Assembly: GCA_037954665.1 (NCBI GenBank)
Contig: JBBMOL010000023.1
Span: 4,092,001-4,156,000, forward strand
Length of the DNA stretch: 64,000 nucleotides
Origin: Laguncularia racemosa
Lineage: Eukaryota; Streptophyta; Magnoliopsida; Myrtales; Combretaceae
Reading direction: 5' to 3'
Below the pieces are notes generated by a model that did not search any database, had not been told where the DNA came from, and saw nothing but the letters and a program-made list of their open reading frames with translations. A program made the translations under genes and the position numbers. Shown piece after piece: positions 1-10,310 of the stretch. The first letter of the stretch is position 1, and each line of letters starts with the position of its first letter.

Positions 1-1147
1 CTACCATGGTAGCATAATGCTGATCACCCGGTTCGATATTGTATCTCTTCATCAAATCAAAGTAATACTCCCCGCTTTCAACTAGTCCTGCGTGGCTGCA
101 CGCATATAATAAGCACAAAAAGGTAATGAAATTGGGCTTTGTCCCAGCACTCTCCATCTCCCTAAACAGATCAAATGTCTTCTCCGTGTGCGCGTGCTGA
201 GCACAAGCAATCATCATTGCGTTCCACATTCCAAGATTCCTATCATGAATCTCATCAAAAACCCGAAAAGCATCTTCAACCATTCCACATTTTGAATACA
301 AAGAAACCAAAGAACTGCCCACAAAACTTGATGAATCGAAGCTCGTCTTGAAGCACAACCCATGAATCTGCTTCCCCAACTCAAGCAACGTAGAATTACC
401 ACAAACCCGAATTACACTAGAAAACGTAAAATCATTAACATCCAAATCCTCAAATAAAGCTTGCTTGAACAGCTTTAAAGCTTCCTCATCTTCTCCTAAT
501 TGAGCATACCCACAAATCATTCCGCTCCACGAAACCACATTCCTCTCCGGCATTTCATCGAACATCTTCCTCGCATCGCGTATTTCATTGCACTTTGCAT
601 ACATATCAACCAAAGAACTGCCCACAAACACATCATCATCATACCCAATCTTAACAACTAACGAATGCACTGATCTGCCAACACGGCACCACGAGAAGAT
701 CGCGCAAGCCTTAGTGACACTAGGGAAAATATGATCATCCGGCATTAGATGCTCATAAAGCATTCGGCGAAAATACTCAATGGCAAGCCAAGGAAGCTCA
801 TTCTGGGCAAAAGAAGAAATGACAGAGCTCCAAGTAGTGGCTGATCTTATATGGGTTTCGTCGAAAACTTGGCGGGAATAAATGGGTAGTTGAGATTTGG
901 AGTAAAAGTTGATTAGGTGATGAGATAAGAGAGGAATGAATTGGAGGCCTGATTTTATGATATGTGCATGGAGTTGGAGACCCTTTGAGATGGATCTTGA
1001 ACGGGTAAGAGAGAGAAACAGGTCGCATATGGTTCTGTAGCAAAGCTCGAAGCTTTGTCGGTTTAAAGCGTTTTGCGGGCGTTTTAGTGAAGGAGAAGGA
1101 GGAAGGATAGACTGCCGGATTTCGGTTTTGAGGGGTTCGGGAAGCAT
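1..1147 (-). CDS. MEF1: PPR protein, MEF1-like organelle RNA-editing factor (5' part; 3' end outside window)
   Basis: The minus strand is open from the ATG at 1147 to the window edge (382 codons, no stop reached). This start is the first ATG after an in-frame TAA upstream. The protein is a run of PLS-type pentatricopeptide repeats, with recurrent blocks such as FVGSSLVDMYAKC, ARKMFDEMPERNVVSWSGMI and FVGSSLVSLYSKCGM, and ends near a PNFITFLCLLYACSHAGLV repeat. PPR repeats bind organellar RNA base by base, and in this subclass a C-terminal E/DYW region (outside the window) supports C-to-U editing. Repeat order and wording match what I recall of Arabidopsis MEF1 (At5g52630), a mitochondrial editing factor of about 590 residues, so about 65% of the gene is here. 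There are no internal stops or frameshifts, and it appears intronless as most PPR genes are. PPR is certain. The MEF1 assignment is from memory of the family and would need an alignment. Confidence 0.9.
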   Translation of the reverse strand, partial: MLPEPLKTEIRQSILPPSPSLKRPQNALNRQSFELCYRTICDLFLSLTRSRSISKGLQLHAHIIKSGLQFIPLLSHHLINFYSKSQLPIYSRQVFDETHIRSATTWSSVISSFAQNELPWLAIEYFRRMLYEHLMPDDHIFPSVTKACAIFSWCRVGRSVHSLVVKIGYDDDVFVGSSLVDMYAKCNEIRDARKMFDEMPERNVVSWSGMICGYAQLGEDEEALKLFKQALFEDLDVNDFTFSSVIRVCGNSTLLELGKQIHGLCFKTSFDSSSFVGSSLVSLYSKCGMVEDAFRVFDEIHDRNLGMWNAMMIACAQHAHTEKTFDLFREMESAGTKPNFITFLCLLYACSHAGLVESGEYYFDLMKRYNIEPGDQHYATMV

Positions 1148-1202
1148 TGTATGTACTAAGTTACAAAGATGGTGAATATATTCGAGAAACGTTTGAGTTT
1201 AC

Positions 1203-1504
1203 TGCCCCGTGGGGCAAATTTTTTTTATAAAAAGGTTTTTAAAAAATAATTTTTGAAATATTATTGCGAAATTATAGGTTAGTATTACAGTTTTTAAATA
1301 TAATAAAAATCACATGTTGAATATTCAATTTTTAAATATGAAGAAGTTGCATTTATAATATGTGATTTAAAATTAAAAATCACACTTTCAATATATAAAT
1401 TATGTTATAGTTAGAAATTACAGTGTCAACCTAAGATTTTATAATGATTTTTTAAAAATTATTTTTTTAAAATAATTTTTTAAAAAATTTGCCTTGAAGG
1501 GACA
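1203..1504. mobile_element. small foldback MITE
   Basis: The two ends are inverted copies. The left end reads GGCAAATTTTTT after a C/G-rich start, and the right end read in reverse gives CCTTCAAGGCAAATTTTTT. Further inside, AAATTATAGGTTAGTATTACAG pairs with a diverged counterpart near 1420-1440. No coding capacity and no clear target duplication. It lies just upstream of the PPR gene start, where it could overlap the promoter. Superfamily unknown. Confidence 0.5.
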
Positions 1505-1729
1505 AATTCACACATAACTAGAATATATTCATCATGTTGACGAATGATGCTTGGAGACATCTGTGTTACTAGTGTGCACCTTACAAGATGATGTTGCAAC
1601 CATGCGGCATGAAAAAGAGAAAGAAACACAAACTCTTGTTGGGCTTATTAGTCAAGAAATGTGTAAGTCTACCTTTGTGGTAAACTTTTTCTTAAAACAG
1701 TTAAAAAATAATAATTTTTGAAATATCGT

Positions 1730-1912
1730 TACAAAATCGTAGATTGACACTGTGATTTTATTTTAACGTAAATCGCGGTTTAATATTACAATTTTGTTAC
1801 TATCAAAACGCATCGTCTAATTTAAATGTACATTGCTGGCAATGAAATTATAGTGTTAAGCTGTGATTTATGTTAAAGGGAAATCATAGTACCGACCTAC
1901 GATTTTGTCATG
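1730..1912. mobile_element. second small inverted-repeat element
   Basis: The left arm begins CAAAATCGTAGATTGACAC (about 1733). The right arm, read in reverse from about 1910, begins CAAAATCGTAGGTCGGTAC, and the arms stay alignable for about 65-70 bp. The internal vocabulary (ATCGTAG, AACATAAATCACAG) resembles the element at 1203-1504, so the two may belong to one family. No ORF and no clear target duplication. Confidence 0.5.
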
Positions 1913-2254
1913 CCCTATATTACTTCGCCCAGTGAGCATAACATCATTTTCTTCGCCTGTATACCATTGTTTTCTCTTTAAAACACTTTTTTTTTTTTGC
2001 TTGAAAAGTGTAGTTCTGTAGCTTTAACTCACGATTTTAGTCTACATTAAGTAGGTATCATCATTACCTTTAAATTTTTGTTGTAAATTTATTTGTTTTA
2101 ATGTAATGCTTTTATACTCCATTGTTATTTCTCTCTCTAAATATAAAATGTGTTATTATTAATTTTGTAGTAAATAAAAGTTAAACTTGAAAATGTTCTT
2201 GAAAGTGTACTTTGATCCATATAAATTAGTGGAGAATTTGTTTAGTTGAGGTCA

Positions 2255-2860
2255 GTTTTTTATTTTGTCCCAATTGATAAAATTTTCATAATAGTTAGAA
2301 TTTGCTCCAAATTATAGTATTTGTAGTAATTTTGTATATTTTGCTATAATTTGTAGGAGTTGGCCCAATTTTGTGAATTTTGCCATAATTTTTACAATTT
2401 GCCCCAATTTTGAGGAGTTTGCCTTAATTTGGAAGTTTTATCCTAATTTTTAAAAATTTGCCCTAATTTATAGGATTTATCCCAATTTTAAGAAATATGT
2501 TGTAATTTGTAGAATTCATCTCAATGTTATGGGTTTTGCCTTAATTTGTAAAATTTGTCTTAATTTGCTTGAATTTTGTGAAATTTACCCTAACTTGTAG
2601 AATTTGTCCAAATTTTATGAATTTTGCTGTAATTTGTAAAATTTACTCCTAATTTTAAGGATTTTACCCTAATTTGTCTCAAATTTGTGGATTTTGCCCT
2701 TATTTTGTAAGATTTGTCTCAATTTTATTAAATCTATCTTAATTTGTAGAATTTGTCCCAATTTCATGGATTTTGCCATAACTTAAAGAATTTAGCCCAA
2801 TTTTGTGAATTACTCTAATTTGTAGGTTTTGCTCCAATTTCTACTAATTGGTTATGTAAT
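2255..2860. repeat. degenerate ~20-bp tandem repeat (minisatellite)
   Basis: About 600 bp consist of variants of a 19-22 bp unit of the form TTTGCCCTAATTTGTAGAA, alternating with TTTGTCCCAATTTTATGGA, so a ~40-bp dimer is also visible. Nearly every unit keeps the core (C)C(T/C)AATTTT or TAATTTGT. It ends shortly before the Mutator-like coding region and may be a subterminal part of that element. No coding function is seen. Confidence 0.75.
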
Positions 2861-3026
2861 TCGAATTTTATGAAGTCCATGTTACTCAAATGGAGATGTT
2901 GTTAGGTTTAGACTAAAGACTTATAAGTTCATATGATATTTGGTAAAAAACAACGAGGTAGAGGAGGTTCATATCATATGAACTTGGCTTTAGCTTATAT
3001 ATTGTTTGATGTTGTTATCAGCTAGC

Positions 3027-3411
3027 AATGAAAATGACGAATTTTATGAGATTTGTGATATTTGCCCATAGAAATATCATGCAGGTGAAGATGGACCGTA
3101 TTATGATATGGGGCCTCTTAAGAAAATTAAAGTAAAGACATATATAAGGTATACAAAAATGTTGAACAAGATATATGTAGCTATTAAAATTGATCTTATC
3201 TCCTATCAAGTGGAGATGTTTCACAAGCAACCTACAATTTTTAACTCAGGTTCTGTCTGACTACAATATTCTTTGTTCTCAATCATAGATGATGATAATG
3301 TAGAGGCTCTTATTGAATTTGCTCAAGCTATGGGTCAATTATTCATTTAGGAGTTATTCATTAAATTAGAAGGTATTCCTATCCTTACTCAAGGTGAAAT
3401 CGTAGGTTATG
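3027..3411 (+). pseudogene. Mutator-like transposase, N-terminal part (interrupted)
   Basis: From about 3070 the plus strand reads as the usual N-terminal region of plant MULE transposases: a YTKMLNKIYVAIKID-type segment, then IIDDDNVEALIEFA, ending in a segment that leads up to the DNA-binding part. It contains stops (for example in GSV*LQYS and QLFI*ELF). The reading frame stops at 3411, where an LTR retrotransposon inserted, and resumes at 7804 after the duplicated target site TTATG. The exact start is unclear, and ATGs at 3027-3090 are all possible. Confidence 0.65.
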
Positions 3412-4106
3412 TAATGAGGATCATCTAGCACTTAAGAAGATAGAACCAAGGACTTAAGATCCATTGCAAAGAATTGGAGGACCAATGACCCAAGCTAGAG
3501 CAAAGATAATGAATGATGCTCTACAAGGACTGGTTATGAACCTGTAAGTCAAGGAATCAAATTATATGAAAGGAGAACCAACACTTATTAATGTAATTCA
3601 TGTTTCTATGGAAGAAAAGCAAGGATTTGAAGTTCTAGAATAAGAAATATTATATATTGAACTGAAATAGGAAAGGGAATTTTCAAGTTTGTTGTTATAT
3701 TTTTTAGTATTTATTTTGGTTTGTAATTTATATTATTTAGTTCCCTACTTGGTTACATGAGGATACGGAAACAAATAGATTAGGTAACTTAGGTTTTCCA
3801 TATTCTTGTATGACTCTATATAAGCCGTGCAAGGGCTAGCCATGACGAACATCTTATTATTAAATGAAAACAAACACATTTCGTGAGATACGAAATACCC
3901 CTTTTTTTGTTCTTTTGTAAAAGAACTTTTTCCATGGAATTCTTAACCGAATTACTAGGAATACCTATTGATAACTTAGGTTACAGTCAACGAGTTTGAT
4001 TGGGGTCTAGTTACGCATCGCTTATTCAAGACGATTCTTGGGGTAATTGAAACCAATTAGCATTGTTGAAGTTATAGGTTTAATGTACCTAGGGTTTTAC
4101 GCATTA
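3412..4106 (+). repeat. 5' LTR of element 1
   Basis: 695 bp, matching 7103-7798 along its whole length. The ends are TAATG...CATTA, whereas the 3' copy has TGATG...CATCA. Both differences are of the G-to-A / C-to-T kind. Immediately followed by TT and the primer-binding site. Confidence 0.92.
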
Positions 4107-4108
4107 TT

Positions 4109-4120
4109 TGGTATCAGAGC
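4109..4120 (+). other. primer-binding site (initiator tRNA-Met type)
   Basis: TGGTATCAGAGC, two bases after the 5' LTR. This is the standard complement to the 3' end of plant initiator methionine tRNA, used to prime minus-strand cDNA of many LTR elements. Confidence 0.9.
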
Positions 4121-4915
4121 TTCGGCTTCTTGAATCAAGTAAATTATATCATTTTCTTTAATTTTTCTATTGTTCTTTTCCATACTCATCTGTTGTTTTT
4201 TCCATATTTATAGTTAGAAATTCGTATATATATATAAAAAAATCCATGCTTGTTCGATCATTACAATCCATTAGGGCCGACGGTATCTAGGTTTTCTTGA
4301 ACAATTAATTGTGTTCAATTCGTAGCTTATCTACAAAAAAAAAAAGAAAAAAAAAAGGAAAGAATCAAGAACTGAAATTCAAAAAAAAAAAAAAAAAGGA
4401 ATTCGGCCATGAAAGAATTACAATTGCCGAAATCACAAGATAGTTTCTTGAATTGTCAATTACATAATTAGTGGAGTAAATTTACTTTTCATATCAATTG
4501 TTTCCAATTCCTACCGTAAACATATCCTTGATTGTCTATGTTTGGAGTTCGAATTGTACTATCCTTTGAACAATCGATTCCATGGTGATCTTTTCCTTTT
4601 GTGTTTGATTGCAATTTCTATCCAGTGGTGAATCTTTCCATATTAATTAGATTGTGTAGTTAGTACTCCTTCATTCATGCAACTTAGGCCGATAGTAATC
4701 ATTAGTGTTGACTTAGTAATTTGAGTTTAGAAGTTCCAAATTAAGTTCCTAGCAAAAGAATTACAAAAAGTAGGTTATGATATCATATTTTGTGAGAGAT
4801 ATACACAAGTGGAATTGTGAGCATAACATTTGTGAGCAATACATGAGTGGGTGTGAGGAACATACTTATATATTTCTTGTAATTGTGATCATAACTTGCT
4901 GCAAATTTTATAATT

Positions 4916-6081
4916 ATGTCGGGACAGAACACTAATGGAGGGGAAAGTCGAGTGATGTTTGAGGAATTGATGGGGGAGATGAAGAGGATCCTAACTGAAG
5001 AACTAGAGCAGATCCATGAAAGGATTGATAGGATGGAAAAGAGTAGGAACCGTCTAGCAGTACCACTATCGGACGAGAAGTAGGTAGACAGAATAGGGGA
5101 GGTAGCAAGATGGATGAAGGTGAGGAATCTAATTTTGGAGATTACCAACACATGAGAGATAAGCGGAGTATCCAGAGGCGTGATAGTAATTTGGGGAGTA
5201 TTAAATTGAAAATCCCAACATTTAAGGGAAAGAATGATCTAGAGCTGTATTTAGAGTGGGATAGAAAAATGGATCATGTGTTTGAATGTCACAACTACAC
5301 TGAGGAGAAAAAAGATAAAACTGGTTGCAGTAAAGTTTTTAGATTACCATAGTGTATGGTGGGATCGGTTGGTGCGTAATAGGCGTAGGTATGGAGAGCG
5401 ACATGTTAGCACTTGGGAGGAGATGAAAACTATTATGCAGAAGCGTTTCATTTTTAATCACTACCATAGAGACTTACTTAGGAAAGTCTAGGGGTTGACT
5501 CAGGAAAATAAAAGTGTAGATGATTACTACAAAGAGTTGGAGATGGCTTTTATTAGGGCTAGAGTTGAGGAGGATGATGAAGCCACTATAGCTAGATTCA
5601 TCAATGGGTTGAATAGAGAAATATCTAACATAGTAGATCTACACTATTACTTAGATATGGAAGAGTTGCTGCATAAAGTTATTAAAGTAGAGCGGCAGTT
5701 AAAATACATGAGTGAGCAGAGGACTAGCTTGACTTCCAAAGCTTCATGGGAGTTTACGTAGAAAAAAAACTCCACCGATTCAAAGCCTAAGGAGGACATG
5801 AGGGCTAAGAATCCAATTGCTGCACCTAAGGGAAAGACTGACACTAAACCCCTTTCCAGGATGAGAGATATTAAGTGTTTTAGGTGTCAAGGATTTGGGC
5901 ACATTGCATCCCAATGTCCAAATCAGAGAGCTATGATTATTAGTGATAGTGGGGATATAGAGAGTGTGAGCTTTGAGGAGGAGGAGGAGTCACCATCGCA
6001 GGAGTATGATGATGTTGACTTAGAGAGACTCGTGAGTGGTGAACTATATGTCACGAGGATAGTGTTTAGTGTACAACCCTA
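4916..6081 (+). pseudogene. gag of element 1 (frameshifted)
   Basis: The likely start is ATG 4916 (MSGQNTNGGES...), in the usual position downstream of the PBS. The frame is broken by a stop (5080) and several frameshifts, with readable pieces at 5110-5352, 5276-5491, 5495-5761 and 5798-6082. The retrotransposon gag core is recognisable (YLEWDRKMDHVFECH, then WEEMKTIMQKRFIFNHY). It is followed by a CCHC zinc knuckle, CFRCQGFGHIASQC (about 5875-5918), which binds genomic RNA in the capsid. An acidic tail precedes the protease. Not functional as it stands. Confidence 0.85.
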
Positions 6082-6109
6082 GGAGGATGGTAAGGGGATC
6101 TAGTGTGGA

Positions 6110-6480
6110 CATATTTTTCATATACGGTGTCATGTACAAGATAGGGTTTGTAGCTTGATAATCGATAGTGGTAGCTGCACTAATGTTGCTAGCACCTTGC
6201 TAGTAGAAAAGATGCAGTTGAAAGTTGTGAAATATTCGAGACCATATCAATTACAGTGGTTGAGTGATTGTGGGGAGGTTAAGGTGACCAAGCAGGTTCT
6301 TATAGCTTTTTTCATAAAAAGCTACAAGGATGAGGTTATGTGTGATGTGGTACTTATGCAGGTTAGCCACATATTGTTATGGCGACCATAGCAGTTTGAC
6401 AGGAAGGTTATGTACGATGGGTATAAGAACCAATATTCTTTTGTTCTAAACAAAAGGAAGGTGGTTTTGACTCCATGAAA
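6110..6480 (+). pseudogene. aspartic protease of element 1
   Basis: A retropepsin-like segment with the catalytic triad D-S-G in IIDSGSCTNVAS (about 6158-6190). A conserved YQLQWLSDCGEVKV region and a hydrophobic segment ending ILLWRP follow. Protease normally cleaves the polyprotein. Here it is separated from gag by stops, and no polymerase follows it, only a lysine/glutamate-rich linker. Confidence 0.8.
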
Positions 6481-6834
6481 ACCATGGGAAGCTTGCGAGG
6501 ATCAAGTAAAAATTGCTAAAGAAGTTAGAGCGAAACACGAGAGTGTGCGAGAGAAGGGAGATAAAAGAGAAAAGAGTAAGAGACAAACACTGGTAAACCA
6601 TGAGGAAAGAGAGTCTGAAACACCGAGAGGAGAGAAAATTACCATAAAAAGTGAGGTTGAGAGTGTAATGTTGGCGAGGAAACAACTACTTGTACTTATG
6701 TACAAGGATGTTTATTTTACTTATACTGACACTAACCTTTCGTTGCCTAGTACGGCGTTTTCTTTTGGCTTTGTGACAGGTACAAATGGCATAACCATGG
6801 ATGAGAAGAAATTGGATGTGAATTGAGAGTAGCC

Positions 6835-7020
6835 AATACCAAAGAGACGTATCAAAACCGTGTTTCATCCAGGAGAAAAGGTTTAGGCGCATTTGAGAAA
6901 AGAAAGATTTGCACAGCAACAAAAGCCTAAATTACATCCTAGAGGAGAGGGACATTTCCAAGTCTTAGAGTGCATCAATGACAACAGCCACAAGATTGAT
7001 TTGTTGAGTCACTGTGGTAA
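6835..7020 (+). pseudogene. integrase C-terminal remnant of element 1
   Basis: HLRKERFAQQQKPKLHPRGE followed by FQVLECINDNSHKIDL is the usual gypsy integrase C-terminal block (HLRKERFP...PRGDGPFQVL). It directly follows the protease linker, so the deletion removed everything between them. One stop codon lies just before HLRKERF. Confidence 0.75.
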
Positions 7021-7088
7021 CGTAAGTGCAATTGTAATGTTTTTTATCTTACTTTTATAATACATGTGATTTAAGGATGAATCTTTTC

Positions 7089-7102
7089 GAGGAAGGAGGG
7101 AA
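7089..7102 (+). other. polypurine tract of element 1
   Basis: GAGGAAGGAGGGAA, directly adjacent to the TG of the 3' LTR. This is the position and composition expected for the plus-strand primer. Confidence 0.88.
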
Positions 7103-7798
7103 TGATGAGGATCATCTAGCACTTAAGAAGACAGAACCAAGGACTTAAAATCCATTGCAAGGAATTGGAGGACTAATGACCCAAGCTAGAGCAAAGAGGA
7201 TGAATGATGCTCTACAAGGACTGGTTATGGACCTACAAGCTAAGGAATCAAATTACATGAAAGGGGAACCAACACCTATTAATGTGATTCATGTTTCCAT
7301 GGAAGAAAAGCAAGGATTTGAAGTTCTAGAATAAGAAATATTATATATTGAACCGAAATAGGAAAGGGAATTTGCAGGTTTGTTGTTATATTTTTTAGTA
7401 TTTGTTTTGGTTTGTAATTTATATTATTTAGTTTGCATACTTGGTTACATGAGGATAAGAAAATAAATAGATTAGGCAACTTAGGTTTTCCATATTCTTG
7501 TATGACTCTATATAAGCCGTGCAAAGGCCGGTCATGAAGAGCATCTTATTATTGAATGAAAACAAACACATTTCATGAGATACGAAATACCCTTTTTTTT
7601 GTTCTTTTGCAAAAGAACTTTTTCCATAGAATTCTTAACCGAATTACTAGGAATACCTATTGATAACTTAGGTTATAGTCAACGGGTTTGATTGGGGTTT
7701 AGTTATGCATTGCTTATTCAAGATAATCCTTGGGATAATTGAAACCAACTAGCATTGTCGAGGTTCTAGGTTTAATATACATAGGGTTTCACGCATCA
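7103..7798 (+). repeat. 3' LTR of element 1
   Basis: 696 bp, TGATG...CATCA ends, flanked on the right by the target duplication TTATG (7799-7803). Matches the 5' LTR throughout with scattered substitutions, so the insertion is not recent. Confidence 0.92.
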
Positions 7799-7803
7799 TT
7801 ATG

Positions 7804-9552
7804 AGACTATAATGCCTTTTCCCCTACCCAATAGGGTCAAGAATGCATGAATGCTACGGCTACATTTGAACAAAATGGTGATATTCATGAGAATTATATA
7901 CAAGACATTGACATGGATTTACTTATCGGAAATGCTCTTGGGAGGGAGATCGAAGAGGTCCACAATAATATGTGTTGATTCAGGAGAAGAAGTTGTAAAT
8001 GAGGAGGATAAAACTGGTGGGCCCTATGTAAACATTGAATTTAACACATTTGATGATCCTCTACCTTTAGTGTCCCTAGAAGTACCAATGCACACACTAT
8101 TGTGCAAAGCTCTCCAATGGTTAATCTTATAGCTCCATCCTTTGAGCATCTTATTTCGTTCTTTGATAAAAGGGATGATAATGATGGGTACATAACATTT
8201 GAGGAAAGTACTATTTCTTCAGATGATTTGAGCTTTGGTGGTGAGTTAAATAAAGCAATGCGGTTTGTTAGAAAGTTTGATTTGATATACATGGTGAAGT
8301 CATATCATATAAAGCATCATCATAATTATCGTGTCGATGAGTTTGCTAGGAAGGTATAGCATGTTGTCTATATAAAGAGGGATAAGGGATGCAAATGGCA
8401 ACTTCATGCATGCAAAAAACGAATGGATAGAGATTTTGTTATTACCATTATTAAAGAGCTGCACACATGTATTAATCCCATTCTGAATCAAAACCATCTG
8501 TAGTTGGACTCAAGCTTCATGACATGCTATTTCTTAGGTTAAGTTAGGAATGAACTCTATGTAAAGGTTTCTATACTAAAACAAAATGTTCGCTACACAT
8601 TCAGGTATTTACTAACAAAGAGATGAGTATGGGATGTTTAAAAGAGGGCAATTGAAGATATATACAACAATTGGGATAGATCATACATGGAGTTGCCTAA
8701 ACTATTAGATGCCATCCAGATGAGTAACCTAGGTTTACATATCAATTAGAGTTGTTAGCTAATCGTGAAAGAAGGTGACGTGATCTTTGGAGAGTGTTCT
8801 AGACATTTGGTCATCGTGTTAAGGCATTCTAATACTATAGGCTGGATGTCAGTATCAATGGAACCTTTTTTACGAAAAATATGACCCCAAACTTCTAATT
8901 GCATGCGGTATGGATGATGCTAACCATATAATCCCATTAGAATTTGCATTGGTGGATAAAGAATTGTTTGCATCTTAGTCATAGTCTTTAATGTTGTTGA
9001 AGGAACACATTATCGCTTTGTTGGTTATCATCGTGATCAGAAAACAATATATCTCATATCTGACCAACATGTAGGAATAGTTGAGGTAATTAAGCTTTGT
9101 GATGTTGGATGGAAACCCCCCTTTGCGTATTGGAAATTATGTATTCAATATGTGGCTAGTAACTTCAATACAAAGTACAAAAGTGCCCCACTCAAAAAGC
9201 TTATCATTGCAACAAATTCAAAGGCACTAGAAAAGAAGTTCAAATTTTACATAGAAGAATTGAGAAAAAGAAATAAAGTTGCACCTAACTATTTCGCTGG
9301 CATCCTTAGAGAAAGATGGACTCGAGCATATGATAGGGGCTTCAGATAGGGGTTTATGACCACTAATCTCTGTGAGAGCTATAACACCGTGTTAAAGGAT
9401 GCAAGGTGTTTACTTGTGTCGACTTTAGTTATGAAAATCTTTTATAGCTGTGTTGGTTATTGCGAATAATGGCGTGACAAAGCTAGTGAAGGGTTTGCTA
9501 AAGGAGAAGTGTTTACACTGTGGGTCACTAAGAAAATTCAGAAATGGGGCTA
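7804..9552 (+). pseudogene. Mutator-like transposase: DNA-binding and catalytic regions
   Basis: Continues the transposase after element 1. About 8230-8500 is the MuDR-type DNA-binding region (ELNKAMRFVRKFDLIYMVKS, then DKGCKWQLHACKKRM with a following C-x-C/HTC pattern). About 8620-9100 is the catalytic MULE region, with AIEDIYNNWDRSYMELPKLL and a SINGT block where the family normally has SIDGT, so the first catalytic Asp reads Asn. About 9150-9540 contains FAGILRERWTRAYDRGFR and TTNLCESYNTVLKDARCL, the usual segment before the C-terminal zinc finger. Many stops and shifts: a dead copy. In living copies this enzyme cuts and pastes the element at its terminal repeats. Confidence 0.85.
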
Positions 9553-10310
9553 AGTTGCCAATCGCCACAGCTCTTATGGAAAGGTAGAGATCAGAGACGC
9601 ACGCGTTTCATATGCCACATGAGGAGCTTATGGTGACTTTACAAGATGTGGCAGTGTAGTTTAGTTTACCCTTTGATAGGTATGTAGTCACTGGTGTCAC
9701 TATCTTGCATTAGGCAAATGATTGTGAGCGCTTACTTAGCGTTAAGCTTGGCCGTCACGATATTTTTAGAGGATGGCTTAAGATGTCCCGGTTAAAGAAT
9801 TTTTTCAAGGAGATACCGGACGACGTGGACGATTTATCCATCATGCAGTATGCACGTATATACATCCTCTAGTTAATTAATGGAATCGTCTTTGTAGATA
9901 AATCTTCTAGCTTAGTCCACTTGATGTTTCTCTAAATTTTAAAGGATTTTCAAATCCCAAGGCAATATAATTGGGGAATAGTATGCTTAGCTTAGTTGTA
10001 TAGATTCTTATGTTGTGCTGTTGATGCATCCACACAAGAAATTAGAGGAGCTATGATTCTTTTACAAATCTAAGCCTGGGATAATTTCCACACATTGCTT
10101 TGATTTGGCACTAAGTTTACATTCCCCATGATGCTCCTTTGGCATGTTGCTAGCATGCTGTGTTTGACATCACACAACTCACTACTCGCTTTCTTGCATA
10201 TATCAAGATACTCTAGATCGGCAAATGCCTAAGCAGGTATAGTACATTGGTTAATTTAATATTGTTTACTTTACTTGTCTATTGTTCACTAAATAACTTC
10301 ATTTCTTGTA
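9553..10310 (+). pseudogene. plant mobile domain (PMD, MAIN-like) in continuity with the transposase
   Basis: A degraded plant mobile domain is readable: HAFHMPHEELMVTLQDVAV (about 9600-9655), then FSLPFDRYVVTG, DVDDLSIMQYARIYIL (about 9826-9870), VFVDKSSSLVHLMFL, RQYNWGIVCLA*LYRFLC (about 9960-10015) and a final W-D-N-F block. The domain occurs in MAIN/MAIL silencing-related proteins of angiosperms and in transposon-borne relatives. It follows the Mutator-like catalytic part in the same orientation with little spacing, so it was probably the C-terminal half of the same transposon protein. It is broken by stops and frameshifts. Confidence 0.75.

Larger units (their letters stand above)
3412..7798 (+). 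mobile_element. Ty3/gypsy retrotransposon lacking RT-IN (element 1)
   Basis: This is a complete LTR element by structure: 5' LTR 3412-4106, primer-binding site 4109-4120, gag and protease, polypurine tract 7089-7102, 3' LTR 7103-7798. The target duplication TTATG lies at 3407-3411 and 7799-7803. The 3.0-kb interior keeps gag and protease, but the reverse transcriptase, RNase H and integrase core are absent. The protease linker (about 6720-6830) passes almost directly into what resembles the last part of integrase (about 6835-7020). It therefore could only have moved with enzymes from a relative. It sits within the Mutator-like transposase. Confidence 0.92.

Noticed and set aside
214..1043. 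Short open frames on the minus strand (214-402 and 798-1043)
   Set aside because: They are other frames of the PPR gene, which is open throughout on the same strand.
2255..2860. CRISPR-like array
   Set aside because: The units touch without distinct spacers, vary strongly and are AT-rich. This is a plant nuclear sequence, and it is better explained as a minisatellite.
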